The notes under the pieces were generated by a model, which was not told where the DNA came from, ran no database searches, and saw nothing but the letters and a program-made list of their open reading frames with translations. Source: Kribbella antibiotica (lineage in GTDB: Bacteria > Actinomycetota > Actinomycetes > Propionibacteriales > Kribbellaceae). From it: a DNA stretch of 64,000 bases. Location: positions 19,887 through 83,886 of the forward strand of contig NZ_SMKX01000024.1 of assembly GCF_004349055.1 (NCBI RefSeq), given 5' to 3'. The translations under genes and the position numbers were made by a program. Shown here piece by piece: positions 33,838 through 43,137 of the stretch; position 1 is the stretch's first letter; every line of letters starts with the position of its first letter.

Positions 33838-34181
33838 GTGTCACGGCTTTGGAGTCCACGGTGCTGTGCCGGTACGACGTACTGATGCCGGACCGGGGTG
33901 TCGCCGCACTGGTCGGGGACGTGCAGATCGCGCTGTTCCGGCTGCACGACGGGACGGTGTTCGCCATCGGCAACCAAGACCCGTACAGCGGGGCCAACGT
34001 GATGTCGCGAGGGATCGTCGGCAGCAGGGGCGACGTACCGACGGTGGCGTCGCCGATGTTCAAGCAGGTCTTCGATCTGCGTACCGGCGAGTGTCTGGAC
34101 GACCCGGCAGTGTCGCTGCCGGTCTACCCGGTCGCGATCGTCGACGGGATGGTTCGGGTGGGGGAGAACGGTGACGGCTAA
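33834..34181 (+). CDS. nirD: Nitrite reductase small subunit NirD
   Basis: A 115-residue Rieske-fold protein without the Rieske cysteines and histidines, as is normal for NirD (ALVGDVQIALFRLHDGTVFA, NQDPYSGANVMSRGIVG, SPMFKQVFDLRTGECLDD). It is a partner of NirB in NADH-dependent nitrite reduction. ATG 33834 overlaps the nirB stop as ATGA; upstream in-frame codons lie within nirB and are not used. It overlaps the next gene by 11 bases. Confidence 0.93.
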   Translation: MSVTALESTVLCRYDVLMPDRGVAALVGDVQIALFRLHDGTVFAIGNQDPYSGANVMSRGIVGSRGDVPTVASPMFKQVFDLRTGECLDDPAVSLPVYPVAIVDGMVRVGENGDG

Positions 34182-35304
34182 CACCAGGCCAGGTCCGCTC
34201 AGCGGCTGCACGATCGCAGTGACCGCGCACCGGCGGGCGGACGACCTGATCGCGTCGTTCGAACGCCGGGGCGCGAAGGTGCTGCACGCACCAACCCTGC
34301 AGATCACACCAGTCGCCGACGACCACGCATTGATCGAGGCGACCCGGCGGGTGATCGCCAACCCGCCGGACGACGTCGTGGTGACCACTGCGGTCGGTTT
34401 CCGCGGCTGGATCGAGGCTGCGGACACTGCCGGCCTCGCTGCGGATCTACTGGTGACATTGGAACAGGCGCGGATTCTGGCGCGCGGTCCGAAGGCGCGG
34501 GGCGCGATCCGGGCTGCTGGGTTGGTGGAGCACTGGTCGGCGCGGTCCGAGACGACGATCGAGGTCATCGAGTGGCTGCGAGCACAGGGCGTCAGCGGGC
34601 GAAAGATCGTCGTACAGCTGCATGGGTTGTCAGACCCGTCGCTGATGGACGCGCTGCGGAGCGTTGGAGCGTCGGTGCGCGGCCTTGAGGTCTACCGCTG
34701 GGGTCCGGCGCCAGATCCGGTGGCCGTCGAGCGAACGATCGGGCAGGTCTGCACCGGTGCAGTCGACGCGATCGTGCACACGTCAGCGCCAGGTGCGCAG
34801 GCCCTGCTGGATGCGGCCGCGTTGAACGGCCAGTACGACGCTCTGGTCACGGCACTGCGAACTGGTCGGGTGCTGAACGCCTGCGTTGGCCCTATCACCG
34901 CAGCGCCGTTTCTCAACCTCGGACTGGAGCCATTGGTTCCGGACCGCTTCCGCCTGGGCGCTCTGATCCGCATCGTCACCGACCGGCTCACTGATGACAA
35001 CGCTCGTTCCATCGAGACGGAGTTCGGTCAGTTGGTGATCCGCGGCGGCGCAGCAGTCCTGGATGGCGTCGTACTGCCGCTCGGGCCGGGACCTCGCGCC
35101 GTACTGGCTGCGCTGGTGGCGGCTGGTGGTGATGTGGTCTCGCGGCCGGACCTGCTCGCCGTACTGCCTGGTGCTGAAGACGTGCACGCCGTGGAGGTCA
35201 CAGTGAACAGACTGCGCACCGCAGTGGGTCGTCCGGAGCTGGTCCGCACGGTAGTCCGTCGCGGCTACCGACTGGCCGTCGAGGCAGCGGCGGTGCCGTC
35301 ATGA
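34171..35304 (+). CDS. nnaR: HemD-like/winged-helix regulator of nitrate assimilation (NnaR type)
   Basis: A 377-residue protein. Residues about 10-265 resemble uroporphyrinogen-III synthase (HemD); residues about 285-375 are an OmpR-type winged helix (LGPGPRAVLAALVAAGGDVVSR, VEVTVNRLRTAVGRPELVRTVVRRGYRL). This architecture is that of mycobacterial NnaR, which activates nitrate/nitrite assimilation genes together with GlnR. The location directly after nirD supports the same role. Whether it retains synthase activity is unknown; genuine HemD enzymes usually sit with hemA/hemC. GTG start overlaps nirD; stop overlaps the chelatase start (ATGA). Confidence 0.88.
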   Translation: MTANTRPGPLSGCTIAVTAHRRADDLIASFERRGAKVLHAPTLQITPVADDHALIEATRRVIANPPDDVVVTTAVGFRGWIEAADTAGLAADLLVTLEQARILARGPKARGAIRAAGLVEHWSARSETTIEVIEWLRAQGVSGRKIVVQLHGLSDPSLMDALRSVGASVRGLEVYRWGPAPDPVAVERTIGQVCTGAVDAIVHTSAPGAQALLDAAALNGQYDALVTALRTGRVLNACVGPITAAPFLNLGLEPLVPDRFRLGALIRIVTDRLTDDNARSIETEFGQLVIRGGAAVLDGVVLPLGPGPRAVLAALVAAGGDVVSRPDLLAVLPGAEDVHAVEVTVNRLRTAVGRPELVRTVVRRGYRLAVEAAAVPS

Positions 35305-35981
35305 CAGACCTCATCGCAGCAGCACACGGGACTGCGGATCCTCGGGGTATCCGCGTAGTCCACGACCTCGTCCGCCAGATGGCGCGACTGCGCCCCGACC
35401 TCCCGATGTCCCTCGGCTTCGTCGACGTCATCGAACCGGCCCTTCCCGGCCTGGTGAACCGCGTCCTCACCGACACCTCCGACGCAGTGCTAGTGCCCCT
35501 GCTTCTGTCCACCGGCTATCACATGCGAGTCGACATCGCCGGACAGGTCGAGCGCCACCCCGGCCTCACCGCAGCACGTGCCCTAGGCCCACACCCGCTC
35601 ATCGCCGACATCCTGGTAGACCGACTCGGCGACCTCTCCCGCACAGACCACGTCGTACTGGCTGCCGCCGGCTCCCGCGACCCGCAGGCGCAAGAGGACT
35701 GCGAGCGCATGGCGGCGTACCTACGCGCCCGCATCCACCGACCAGTAACCGTCGCGTACCTAGCCGGCCGCGGCCGCCGCCTCCCCGCCGTCCTAGCCAC
35801 CACTCGTGGCCGCCTAACCGTAGCCAACTACCTCCTAGCCCCCGGCTACTTCTCAGACCGCATGCATCAATCCGCCGGCCCGCACCGAGTCAGCGCACCC
35901 CTAGGCGCCGACCCGCGGCTCGCGCGGTTGGCACTCGCCCGGTACGACGCAGCCCTCCAAGGTGTACCCCTGCCGGTCTAG
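35301..35981 (+). CDS. Sirohydrochlorin chelatase/CbiX family protein
   Basis: A 226-residue protein with two CbiX-like halves. The first begins LIAAAHGTADPRG with the metal-binding His near residue 9 and has PLLLSTGYHMRVDI, a second conserved His; the second half begins HVVLAAAGSRDPQAQ. It is expected to insert iron into sirohydrochlorin for siroheme, the cofactor of NirB. A CbiX-type gene beside nnaR is also seen in mycobacteria. Start ATG overlaps the nnaR stop. It ends the nitrate operon; no clear terminator hairpin follows. Confidence 0.88.
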   Translation: MTDLIAAAHGTADPRGIRVVHDLVRQMARLRPDLPMSLGFVDVIEPALPGLVNRVLTDTSDAVLVPLLLSTGYHMRVDIAGQVERHPGLTAARALGPHPLIADILVDRLGDLSRTDHVVLAAAGSRDPQAQEDCERMAAYLRARIHRPVTVAYLAGRGRRLPAVLATTRGRLTVANYLLAPGYFSDRMHQSAGPHRVSAPLGADPRLARLALARYDAALQGVPLPV

Positions 35982-36026
35982 TCTGCGGTCGTGAACGTCC
36001 GGGGGGGCTACCGGGCAATCAGGGGT

Positions 36027-36632
36027 ATGACAGTGACTGATACGACCGATTCCGTGGCCGAAGACCACCCGCCGCCGGAAGACCGCCCTCTGCTGGCGGG
36101 ACCGGCGGTGGCTGAGGAATTCGCCCGGCTGTTCGACCTGCACGCCGTACCGATGCATAGGTACCTGGCGCGGCGGGTCGGTGCCGAGCAGGCCCACGAC
36201 CTCGTCAGTGAGACCTTTCTGGCGGCATTCAGGCAGCGTGAGACCTACGATCCGGCTCTGGCCGCGGCCAAGGCCTGGCTTTACGGCATAGCAACCAATC
36301 TGGCCCGGCGGCACGTCCGGTCCGAGGTTCGAGGTCTCCACGCCACAGCCCGCGCAGGACGCCGGGAGGACGACAACCTGGCGGCCCACGACGGCCGCGT
36401 CGCCGAACAGGTAGACGCACAGAAGCTAGCCCGCCGCATCGCCCCTGCGATCGCCGACTTGTCTGACGGTGACCGCGACGTACTCCTGCTTACGTCCTGG
36501 GCCGGACTGACCACGGTGGAGGTCGCCGACGCGCTCGGCATTCCCGTCGGCACAGTCCGCTCTCGCCTGCACCGAGTACGCCGCCAGCTCCGCACTCTGA
36601 CCACCTCCGAGGAGGCGCACGACCATGACTGA
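36027..36632 (+). CDS. ECF-type sigma-70 factor
   Basis: About 201 residues. Region 2 lies at about 30-95 (FARLFDLHAVPMHRYLARRVG, VSETFLAAFRQRETYDP, AWLYGIATNLARRHVR) and region 4 at about 140-190 (LSDGDRDVLLLTSWAGLTTVEV, ALGIPVGTVRSRLHRVRRQL). The start is uncertain: ATG 36027 is used here, but GTG 36033 has better spacing from AGGGG at 36021. It overlaps the next gene by 8 bases (ATGACTGA), the arrangement expected for a sigma factor and its cognate membrane partner. Confidence 0.92.
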   Translation: MTVTDTTDSVAEDHPPPEDRPLLAGPAVAEEFARLFDLHAVPMHRYLARRVGAEQAHDLVSETFLAAFRQRETYDPALAAAKAWLYGIATNLARRHVRSEVRGLHATARAGRREDDNLAAHDGRVAEQVDAQKLARRIAPAIADLSDGDRDVLLLTSWAGLTTVEVADALGIPVGTVRSRLHRVRRQLRTLTTSEEAHDHD

Positions 36633-37626
36633 CCTACACCCCACCGACGACCTAGACCGTGCCCTCTCGGCCCTGCACTCCGACGTGGCGACCGACCCGG
36701 CCCGCATCGAGCAGACCCGCGCCGCCTTCCTCGACCTCGTCACGCAGCCGGCCGCACCAGTACGCCGTACCCGGCGCTGGATGGTCGCAGCGGCCGCAGC
36801 ACTGGCCATCGTTGCCGGCGGCTCCCTCTACAGCACCACGCTGACCGGCGGCTCGGCCGAAGCCAAGTCCGAGCTCAACGGCGCCGCCCAGCACATCACC
36901 GGCGCCTCCGACCCCGTCGTACCGGCCGGCCAGTTCCGCTACCTCGGACTGCGCGTCTGGAACGAGAACTTCGCCGAAACCCCCGGCGGCGGCCTCACCT
37001 TCCTCGAGGAGACCCGCATCGAGCTCTGGGTGCCCTCGAACGTCCGCGACACCTGGTACCAGCGCGAAACCCGCACCGGCGACCACAAGTGGCTCCAAGG
37101 CTCCGACGCCGAGGCCCGCAAATACGGCGTCACCTTCGACCGCAGTACCACCAAGTCCTCCGCCGCCTGCGGCAACTTCCACAATGACGGCGGCTACTGC
37201 AGCACCACCGGCAGCTGGGCCGACCCAAGCGCCACCTGGCTCAACACCCTCCCCAAAGACCCCAAGGCCCTCTACAAGCAGCTCAAGAAAGACGCCCCCC
37301 GCAACGGCCGAGGCGAAACCGAACTCCTCGTCTACGCCCAGGACGCCCTCCGCACCGGCCTCCTCCCCGCCGAAACCCGAGCCACCCTCTACCGAGCCCT
37401 GACGAACCTCAAGCACCTCAAAATCACCGACCGAGCCGCCAACCTCGACGGCAAAGTAGGGATCGCCTACTCCAGCGACGACGGCACCAACCGCGAAGAG
37501 ATCGTCATCGACCCCAAGACGGGCGCCTACCTAGGCTCCCGCCAAGTAGGAACCAACGGCCCCACCAAAGGCCGAGTCCTCTCCTACAGCTCCTTCACCA
37601 CCTCAGTAGCGAAGGCCCCGTACTGA
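36625..37626 (+). CDS. CU044_5270-type membrane protein, putative sigma-factor partner
   Basis: A 333-residue protein with a short acidic cytoplasmic N-terminus, one membrane helix at about 52-70 (RRWMVAAAAALAIVAGGSLY) and a large external domain with the paired Cys segment AACGNFHNDGGYC. This matches the CU044_5270 family, regularly found immediately after ECF sigma genes in actinobacteria and likely an anti-sigma or signal-receiving partner. The zinc-finger anti-sigma motif HxxxCxxC is not present in the N-terminus. Its coupling to the sigma gene supports a functional pair; the external signal is unknown. Confidence 0.82.
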   Translation: MTDLHPTDDLDRALSALHSDVATDPARIEQTRAAFLDLVTQPAAPVRRTRRWMVAAAAALAIVAGGSLYSTTLTGGSAEAKSELNGAAQHITGASDPVVPAGQFRYLGLRVWNENFAETPGGGLTFLEETRIELWVPSNVRDTWYQRETRTGDHKWLQGSDAEARKYGVTFDRSTTKSSAACGNFHNDGGYCSTTGSWADPSATWLNTLPKDPKALYKQLKKDAPRNGRGETELLVYAQDALRTGLLPAETRATLYRALTNLKHLKITDRAANLDGKVGIAYSSDDGTNREEIVIDPKTGAYLGSRQVGTNGPTKGRVLSYSSFTTSVAKAPY

Positions 37627-37639
37627 GCAACAATCCCCT

Positions 37640-38908
37640 GTGGGCAAAACACTGAACGCGTGGGCCGACCTCCTCGATCGCTCCCTGGAGCAGATCGAGG
37701 AGATCTCCGCCGACACCCGGAATTTCGACCGCGCGGCATTCAGCCGACTCGGCAATATCTGGGACAACAGCTGCTACGCATTCGTTCACACGACCTGTGT
37801 GCACGGTGCGGTGCGGCGGGAGGTGGCGGCTCGGCTCGACGTCCGGTGGATGCTCGAGCAGGAGTCGGAGCGCTACCGCTGGGCTGTCGAGCAAGCGGCT
37901 GCTACCGGCCATCGCATCGCGCTCCCGGCACCGCGGTACGCCGACCGTGCCGGCTCTGAGCGCGTGGCGTTGTTCTCGGCGGAGGCGATCGACGAACTGG
38001 CGGCTGAGTTCGTCCTGGAGACCGCGAGGGCCACGAGGTTCACCGTCGAGCGATCGAGGGGCCGGCTCAAGTGTGTTGCATGGGTCGAGCTGGAGCGCCG
38101 GTCCGAGTCTGAGGTGAAGCACGCCCTCTGGTTGGAGTTCGACAGCGTTGAGGCCTTGCAGTTCGACCTGTCCGACAACCAGGGCATCCGGCTCGACTGG
38201 CACGACGGCAAGCTACAGGTGACCATCGGCGACCACGGCACCATCCATGCCACCAGCGGCCGGGTCTCGCTCGGCGGCACCACCTGGCTGCTGCCAGCCG
38301 AGCCCGTCGTCCTGCTGCGGACCGTCCGCTATCAAGCTCGGCCCAAAGGCATCCTCACGGCCCTCACGAAAGGCGGAAGGCTGCCGCCCACAGCACAGCG
38401 CGCCGCACTCCTGCTGAGGAACGCGATGCTCGTCGTCCGCGGTGCCGGCAGTCTGGAACGCCTGCACACCCTTCCAACGCATGAACTGGCCCACACCTTC
38501 GCGGAAGCCGGCTCCGACCTGCTCTCAGCCGGTACGTCGTTCCGTCGCGACGCTGCCTTCCAGCGCCTGCTCGACAAGTGGCTGGCCGCCGCGAGTCCTC
38601 GCGTCCTGCCGCACCTCAAGAGCACCGAACTGACCGCCTTCCCGGATGCTCTCCCGCAGCCCGTCGGCCCACCAGATCCGCAGTCCCAGCTGCTACTAGC
38701 CGACTTCTCCACCGCCTTCGACTACGGCTTTGCCGGCGCCGACCACCCGTCCCCAGCAACCACCGGCACCCTCATCCTGGGCGCCCCCGACCACCAGACC
38801 CTTCGCCGCATCCGCGTCGACGATCCGGAGCGCTTCGCCGTACGGATCGAGGCTTTCGGTACGACGCTTGGCGCGGCTCAGCGGGATGGTTCGGTGGCGC
38901 TCGGCTGA
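37640..38908 (+). CDS. Unknown protein, paralogue A of a flanking pair
   Basis: A 422-residue soluble protein that I do not recognise. It begins MGKTLNAWADLLDRSLEQIE and contains NFDRAAFSRLGNIWDN, an acidic middle, TSFRRDAAFQRLLDKW and a C-terminal block RIRVDDPERFAVRIEAFGTT. The same blocks recur in the gene at 39541. No signal peptide, membrane helix or catalytic motif is evident. GTG 37640 lies 13 bp after the sigma-partner gene. Homology with the second copy extends a few bases beyond the stop codon (TGAGRTTGTCGGTG), marking a DNA-level duplication. Confidence 0.75.
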   Translation: MGKTLNAWADLLDRSLEQIEEISADTRNFDRAAFSRLGNIWDNSCYAFVHTTCVHGAVRREVAARLDVRWMLEQESERYRWAVEQAAATGHRIALPAPRYADRAGSERVALFSAEAIDELAAEFVLETARATRFTVERSRGRLKCVAWVELERRSESEVKHALWLEFDSVEALQFDLSDNQGIRLDWHDGKLQVTIGDHGTIHATSGRVSLGGTTWLLPAEPVVLLRTVRYQARPKGILTALTKGGRLPPTAQRAALLLRNAMLVVRGAGSLERLHTLPTHELAHTFAEAGSDLLSAGTSFRRDAAFQRLLDKWLAAASPRVLPHLKSTELTAFPDALPQPVGPPDPQSQLLLADFSTAFDYGFAGADHPSPATTGTLILGAPDHQTLRRIRVDDPERFAVRIEAFGTTLGAAQRDGSVALG

Positions 38909-38941
38909 GATTGTCGGTGGGGGCATTTACGCTTTCCGGGC

Positions 38942-39517
38942 ATGGAGGAACTCGAGGAGTTGCGTGAGCAGATCAAGGGCTGGGTCGTGCCTGGCTTTCA
39001 GCGGCGGGACGAGGTCGTGGAGGCGGCGATCGAGTACGCCGAGGACGACGGCGTCCTGACTGCTGAGCAGGTGACCCAGCTCGTCGACGAAGTCTGGGAG
39101 CAACGCCTGCAGAAGCAACGGACCTGGGTCGAGGTCACCGATGCCGACCGCTTCGCCGCTGCCTTCGCGGAGCTTGATGCAGCCGGTGTCGTCGCCCGCA
39201 TGAACTTCACCTGCTGCCAGGGGTGCGGGTCGACCGAGATCTTCGACGAACGCCCAGCTGACAGGCAGTCCAAGGGCTATGTCTTCTTCCACCAGCAGGA
39301 CGCCGAGGGCCTGGCCGACACCCCCGCCGCTCTCTACCTCGCCTACGGACCTTTCGACGCCGTCGAGAGCACGTGGGAGTCGCGCGTCGTCGAGGTCGGC
39401 CACCAAATCGTCGCAGGCCTCCGCGCTCACGACCTCCCCGTCACCTGGTCAGGTAGCTCCGCCCAACGCATCCAGGTCGGCCCGCTCACCTGGCAGCGGC
39501 GCCTTCCAGAGCGGTGA
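38942..39517 (+). CDS. DUF6891-like protein
   Basis: A 191-residue soluble protein, acidic in its first half, with a cysteine cluster NFTCCQGCGSTEI at about 88-100 followed by GYVFFHQQDAEGLA and LYLAYG. I assign it to DUF6891 from these segments with moderate confidence; no biochemical role is known. It sits between two paralogous unknown genes and is separated from them by only 33 and 23 bp, so the three probably act or at least move together. ATG 38942. Confidence 0.78.
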   Translation: MEELEELREQIKGWVVPGFQRRDEVVEAAIEYAEDDGVLTAEQVTQLVDEVWEQRLQKQRTWVEVTDADRFAAAFAELDAAGVVARMNFTCCQGCGSTEIFDERPADRQSKGYVFFHQQDAEGLADTPAALYLAYGPFDAVESTWESRVVEVGHQIVAGLRAHDLPVTWSGSSAQRIQVGPLTWQRRLPER

Positions 39518-39540
39518 ATCGGCGCCGGATAAGGTGAAGC

Positions 39541-40803
39541 GTGGGGGAGATGCTGGAGGCCTGGGCCGGGGTGCTCGATCGGTCGTGGGCAGAGATCGCG
39601 GCGCTGTCTGCTGATGCTCGGAACTTCGACCGGTTGCGCGTGAACCGGATCGCGGATGTCTGGGACAACAACACCTTCCCGTTCGTTGGGGCGGCCTGTG
39701 CCCGTGGTGCTGGGCGGCGGGAGAACCTTGCGCTGCAAGGGGTCCGGTGGATGGCCGACTTCGGGGCGACGCGGCATGCGTGGGTGCTTGAGCAAGCTGT
39801 GGCAGCGGGTCACCCGATCGAGCTGCCGCCGCCGATGAAGCACCCAAACGGCCCCGTTCGCGACGGCGAAGGCACCGCGACTCCCGGCACGATGGATCTG
39901 ACTGCGGAAACGATCGAGGAGCTCGCAGCGGACTACGCCTTCGACACCGCGGAAGTCAGGACGCTGTGTGTCCAGCGGTCGGAGGGTGTGCTGGTCGGTG
40001 AGGTCACGATCGCAGCCAGTCGGCGCTACCAGGCTGACGGCGGGGATCTGGCGGAGCTGCGGATCCAGTTCGAGGGCGTGGACCAGTTGCGATTCGAGCA
40101 GTCGGACCGGTGCGGGGTCAGCTTCGATTGCCAAGCCGGTACGACGCTCCTCCGGCTCGGTGATCGGGGAGTCGTGCAGGGCGCGAGCGGCACGGTGTCG
40201 AACCGCGACGTCAGGTGGAGCCGGTCAAAGGCCGGGCGGACTGCGGACGCCGTACTGCCTCCGTTGCAGCGCGCCAAGGTTTGGGAGCCGGAGCGCGGAC
40301 TGCTTGAAGGGACGGCCTGTGAGGCTGCCGAGCTGCTGCGGTGGGCCATGATCATGGTCCGCAGCAGTTGGGCCCTCAGCCTCATCCACACGACGCCGGT
40401 CCACGAGTACGCCCTGGCCTTCGCCGGGGCCGGCACCGACATCCTCGCGGCCGGCCGATCCTTCCGGCGCGAAGCTGCCTTCCGTCGTCTCGTCAACCGG
40501 TGGAGGAGCGCGGGCGGCGAGCTGCTCCTACCACTCTTCGACCAAACCCTGAAAACCGATCCGGCCCTGCCCGACGCCGACGACCCGCCCGAGCCTGATT
40601 CCCAGCTAATGGTGGCCGACTACACGACCCCGTCGTTCTTCGACCGCACCAACGCGTCCACCTTCGTGTTCGCATCACCTGGTACGCCGTGGGGCCGCCG
40701 CCGGATCCGCGTCGAGAATCCGCAGCAGTTCGCCGTACGGGTCGAGGCTTTTGGTACGACGCTTTGCGCGGCTCAGCAGGGCGGGTTGCTGGCGGTGAGT
40801 TGA
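39541..40803 (+). CDS. Unknown protein, paralogue B of a flanking pair
   Basis: A 420-residue paralogue of the protein at 37640. Shared blocks are the N-terminal LEAWAGVLDRSWAEI, NFDRLRVNRIADVWDNN, the region around AGRSFRREAAFRRLVNRW and the C-terminal RIRVENPQQFAVRVEAFGTT. The middle has diverged strongly, with an insertion around residues 95-120 (MKHPNGPVRDGEG). No catalytic motif, signal peptide or membrane helix. GTG 39541 is the start. Function unknown; conserved ends with a variable middle suggest a scaffold with a diversified recognition part, which is inference. Confidence 0.75.
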   Translation: MGEMLEAWAGVLDRSWAEIAALSADARNFDRLRVNRIADVWDNNTFPFVGAACARGAGRRENLALQGVRWMADFGATRHAWVLEQAVAAGHPIELPPPMKHPNGPVRDGEGTATPGTMDLTAETIEELAADYAFDTAEVRTLCVQRSEGVLVGEVTIAASRRYQADGGDLAELRIQFEGVDQLRFEQSDRCGVSFDCQAGTTLLRLGDRGVVQGASGTVSNRDVRWSRSKAGRTADAVLPPLQRAKVWEPERGLLEGTACEAAELLRWAMIMVRSSWALSLIHTTPVHEYALAFAGAGTDILAAGRSFRREAAFRRLVNRWRSAGGELLLPLFDQTLKTDPALPDADDPPEPDSQLMVADYTTPSFFDRTNASTFVFASPGTPWGRRRIRVENPQQFAVRVEAFGTTLCAAQQGGLLAVS

Positions 40804-40831
40804 GGTTGTCGGTGAGGTGAGGCCTGCGCCG

Positions 40832-42208
40832 TCAGGCTCGGGGCTGGATTCGGGTGCTGTTGATCGCCGCGAGTAGCAGCAGGGCCGCAGCCGAGGCGAG
40901 GCTGATCCGCAGGCCGGTGAGGAAGGTGTCCGGGTTGGCGATCAGGGCGCCGAAGACGGCGATGGCGACTGCGCCGCCGATCTGGCGGAAGGTGTTGAAG
41001 ACGGCGCTGGCGGTTCCTGCATGCTCGGCCGCGACGCCTTCGAGGACGACTCCGGTGATCGAGGGCATGGCCAACGAGCCGCCGGCGCCGATCGGTACGA
41101 CGCAGAGGGCGGTCACGACCGGCGACTCCAGCGGTGCCGTGAGGAGCAGCGCCAGGAGTCCGGCGGTCATCGACAGCAACCCGGCCACGACCGGGACCCG
41201 CGCTCCGAACCGGTTGGTGATCGGGCCACTGGCGAGGTTCCCGGCGATCGCGAAGAAAGCCGACGGCAAGAACGCCAGTCCGGCGTGCAGCGGCGACAAT
41301 CCGAGGTGCTGCTGGAGGAACAGGCTGACGACGAACACGTTGCCGTAGTTGCCGACCATGAAGGCGAACCCGACGGGCAGGGCCAGTCGGAAGCCGCGCG
41401 CCCGGAACAGCTCCAGCGGCATCATCGGGTGCCGGCCGCGGGCCTGAACAGCCAGGAAGGCTGCGAGGGTGATCACGGCGATCGCGAGCGCGGCGACGAC
41501 GGTGGGGTGGGTGAACCCGCGATGGCCGCCTTCGATGAGTCCGTAGACCAGGGTGGACAAGGCAACCACGGCGAGGATCTGGCCGGCCCAGTCGAACCGC
41601 GACGGTCGGGTGGGCGAGGCGGCCACCGCGATCAGGAAGGCGACCATGCCGGCGCAGACGGGCAGGTTGATCGTGAAGACCCACCGCCAGTCGAGAGTCG
41701 TGAGCAGCCCGCCGAGAGGTTGTCCGACCAGCCCGGCGACGGCTCCGCCGACCGCCCAGACGCCGAGCGCACTGGCTCGGCGGCGTGGGTCAGGGAACGC
41801 TTCACGAACCAGCGCCATCGATGCCGGCAGCATGATCGCCGCGGCAGCGCCCTGCGCGCAGCGGGCGGCGACCAGTACGTCGATCGTGGGCGCGACCGCA
41901 CAGGCGGCCGAGGCCAGTCCGAACCCGACGATGCCCGCGCCGAGAGCCTTCTTCGCGCCGATCCGATCCGACAGGTTCCCCGCGAACAGCAACAGCGCGG
42001 CGAACAAGAGGGTGTAGCCGTCGATCGTCCACTGCTGGCCGGTCGTTCCGCCGCCGAGCTCGGTCCTGATCCGGGACAGGGCGACGTTCACGATCGAAAT
42101 GTCCAGCGTGATCAGGAAGAAGCCCAGCGAGGCGACCGTGACGACGATCCGCGCGTGCGGCGCATCCGGGCTGGCAGATCCAGTCGTCGGCGCTAAGCGG
42201 CTCGGCAC
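40832..42208 (-). CDS. MFS exporter, DHA2 (14-helix) type
   Basis: About 458 residues, all hydrophobic helices after a short N-terminus. Family marks are LDISIVNVALSRI in TM1 (motif D1-like), GNLSDRIGAKK in the TM2-3 loop (motif A) and WRWVFTINLPVC in TM6. These drug:proton antiporters export antibiotics, dyes or metabolites. The start is uncertain: GTG 42208 is used because homology begins shortly after; a GTG at 42307 would add 33 low-conservation residues. It is divergent from the AraC regulator, its probable controller. Confidence 0.88.
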   Translation of the reverse strand: MPSRLAPTTGSASPDAPHARIVVTVASLGFFLITLDISIVNVALSRIRTELGGGTTGQQWTIDGYTLLFAALLLFAGNLSDRIGAKKALGAGIVGFGLASAACAVAPTIDVLVAARCAQGAAAAIMLPASMALVREAFPDPRRRASALGVWAVGGAVAGLVGQPLGGLLTTLDWRWVFTINLPVCAGMVAFLIAVAASPTRPSRFDWAGQILAVVALSTLVYGLIEGGHRGFTHPTVVAALAIAVITLAAFLAVQARGRHPMMPLELFRARGFRLALPVGFAFMVGNYGNVFVVSLFLQQHLGLSPLHAGLAFLPSAFFAIAGNLASGPITNRFGARVPVVAGLLSMTAGLLALLLTAPLESPVVTALCVVPIGAGGSLAMPSITGVVLEGVAAEHAGTASAVFNTFRQIGGAVAIAVFGALIANPDTFLTGLRISLASAAALLLLAAINSTRIQPRA

Positions 42209-42396
42209 TGCGTCGTTACGTGGCAAGGCATTCCACTCTGCGCACAGAAGCGCGGTCGGTCTCGGTACCTCAGGTCGCGCATCGAGTCTGCCAAATTCGC
42301 TCGCCACGAGTCAGGTACTGCGACTACCACGCTGCGCGCCGACAACCTGTTGCCTCTTCGGGATGCCCGGCCGCGTCCGCCGCCTAGAGTGATCAG

Positions 42397-43137
42397 GTGA
42401 TCATCCATCGAGAACTTCCGCTGACGGTGCCCAGGGGCGCACGCGGGGCGATCGAGAGCATGGTCAAGGGAGACCTCCGCGACAGTGGACAGGTTGTTCT
42501 CGAAGGGCCCGATCATGCGGTGACGTTGGCGCTTCGGCTCGACGAAGGGTTCTCTGCCGACGCCCTGGTCGTGATGGGTGCGCGAACCCGCGCGGTCTAT
42601 CACGCCGCCGCACCAGGACGGTCGTGGCTCAAGCTGCGGCTGAAGACCGAGGCGGTCCAGGGCCTGCTCGGCGGCGCGGCCTCCGAGTTGGTCGACCAAG
42701 CGGTGCCGCTGGCGGCGGTAACCGGTGATCGGGTCGCCCGCCGATTGATGGCCGAAGGTCCGCAGACGCTGCTGGCAGCCTTGTCTGTGGATGCGCGCAC
42801 GGACCGGACCACGCTCGTACGGCGTGCGACCAGAATGCTCGCCAATGGCATGAAGGTGGCGGAAGTGGCCCAGCGCGTGCATCTCAGCGAGCGCCAACTG
42901 AGGACGGTCTTCGTCGGCACACTCGGGATTTCTCCGAAGCAGTTCGCCCGGATCTACCGGGTCCGGACCGTGATCGACCGGGCCGAGCAACAGCCGCTCG
43001 CCCAGGTCGCGCTGGAGGCCGGGTACTACGACCAGGCCCACCTGACCGCGGAGTTCAAGATATTCAGGGGCGTGCCGCCGGCCGCATTCGCCCAAGGAAA
43101 GATGCCGGCGGCAACCGCCTGTCAGTCGCCGGTCTGA
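42397..43137 (+). CDS. AraC-family transcriptional regulator
   Basis: A 246-residue protein with an N-terminal sensing part related to the DUF6597 cupin-like region (ALVVMGARTRAVYHAAAPGRS, LKLRLKTEAVQGLLG) and two C-terminal helix-turn-helix motifs (MKVAEVAQRVHLSERQLRTVF; LAQVALEAGYYDQAHLTAEF). It is divergent from the DHA2 exporter and convergent with an NmrA-like gene, which it overlaps by 16 bases. Regulation of the exporter is the likely role. ATG follows GTG 42397 immediately in the form GTG ATC ATC; GTG is the start. Confidence 0.9.
   Translation: MIIHRELPLTVPRGARGAIESMVKGDLRDSGQVVLEGPDHAVTLALRLDEGFSADALVVMGARTRAVYHAAAPGRSWLKLRLKTEAVQGLLGGAASELVDQAVPLAAVTGDRVARRLMAEGPQTLLAALSVDARTDRTTLVRRATRMLANGMKVAEVAQRVHLSERQLRTVFVGTLGISPKQFARIYRVRTVIDRAEQQPLAQVALEAGYYDQAHLTAEFKIFRGVPPAAFAQGKMPAATACQSPV

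Noticed and set aside
34171..35304. Calling this gene simply hemD (housekeeping uroporphyrinogen-III synthase)
   Set aside because: The C-terminal OmpR-type DNA-binding domain and location in the nitrate operon fit NnaR better.
36652..37416. Minus-strand frame opposite the sigma-partner gene
   Set aside because: Gly/Val/Ala-rich antisense frame; the plus-strand gene is coupled to the sigma factor and has a clear membrane helix.
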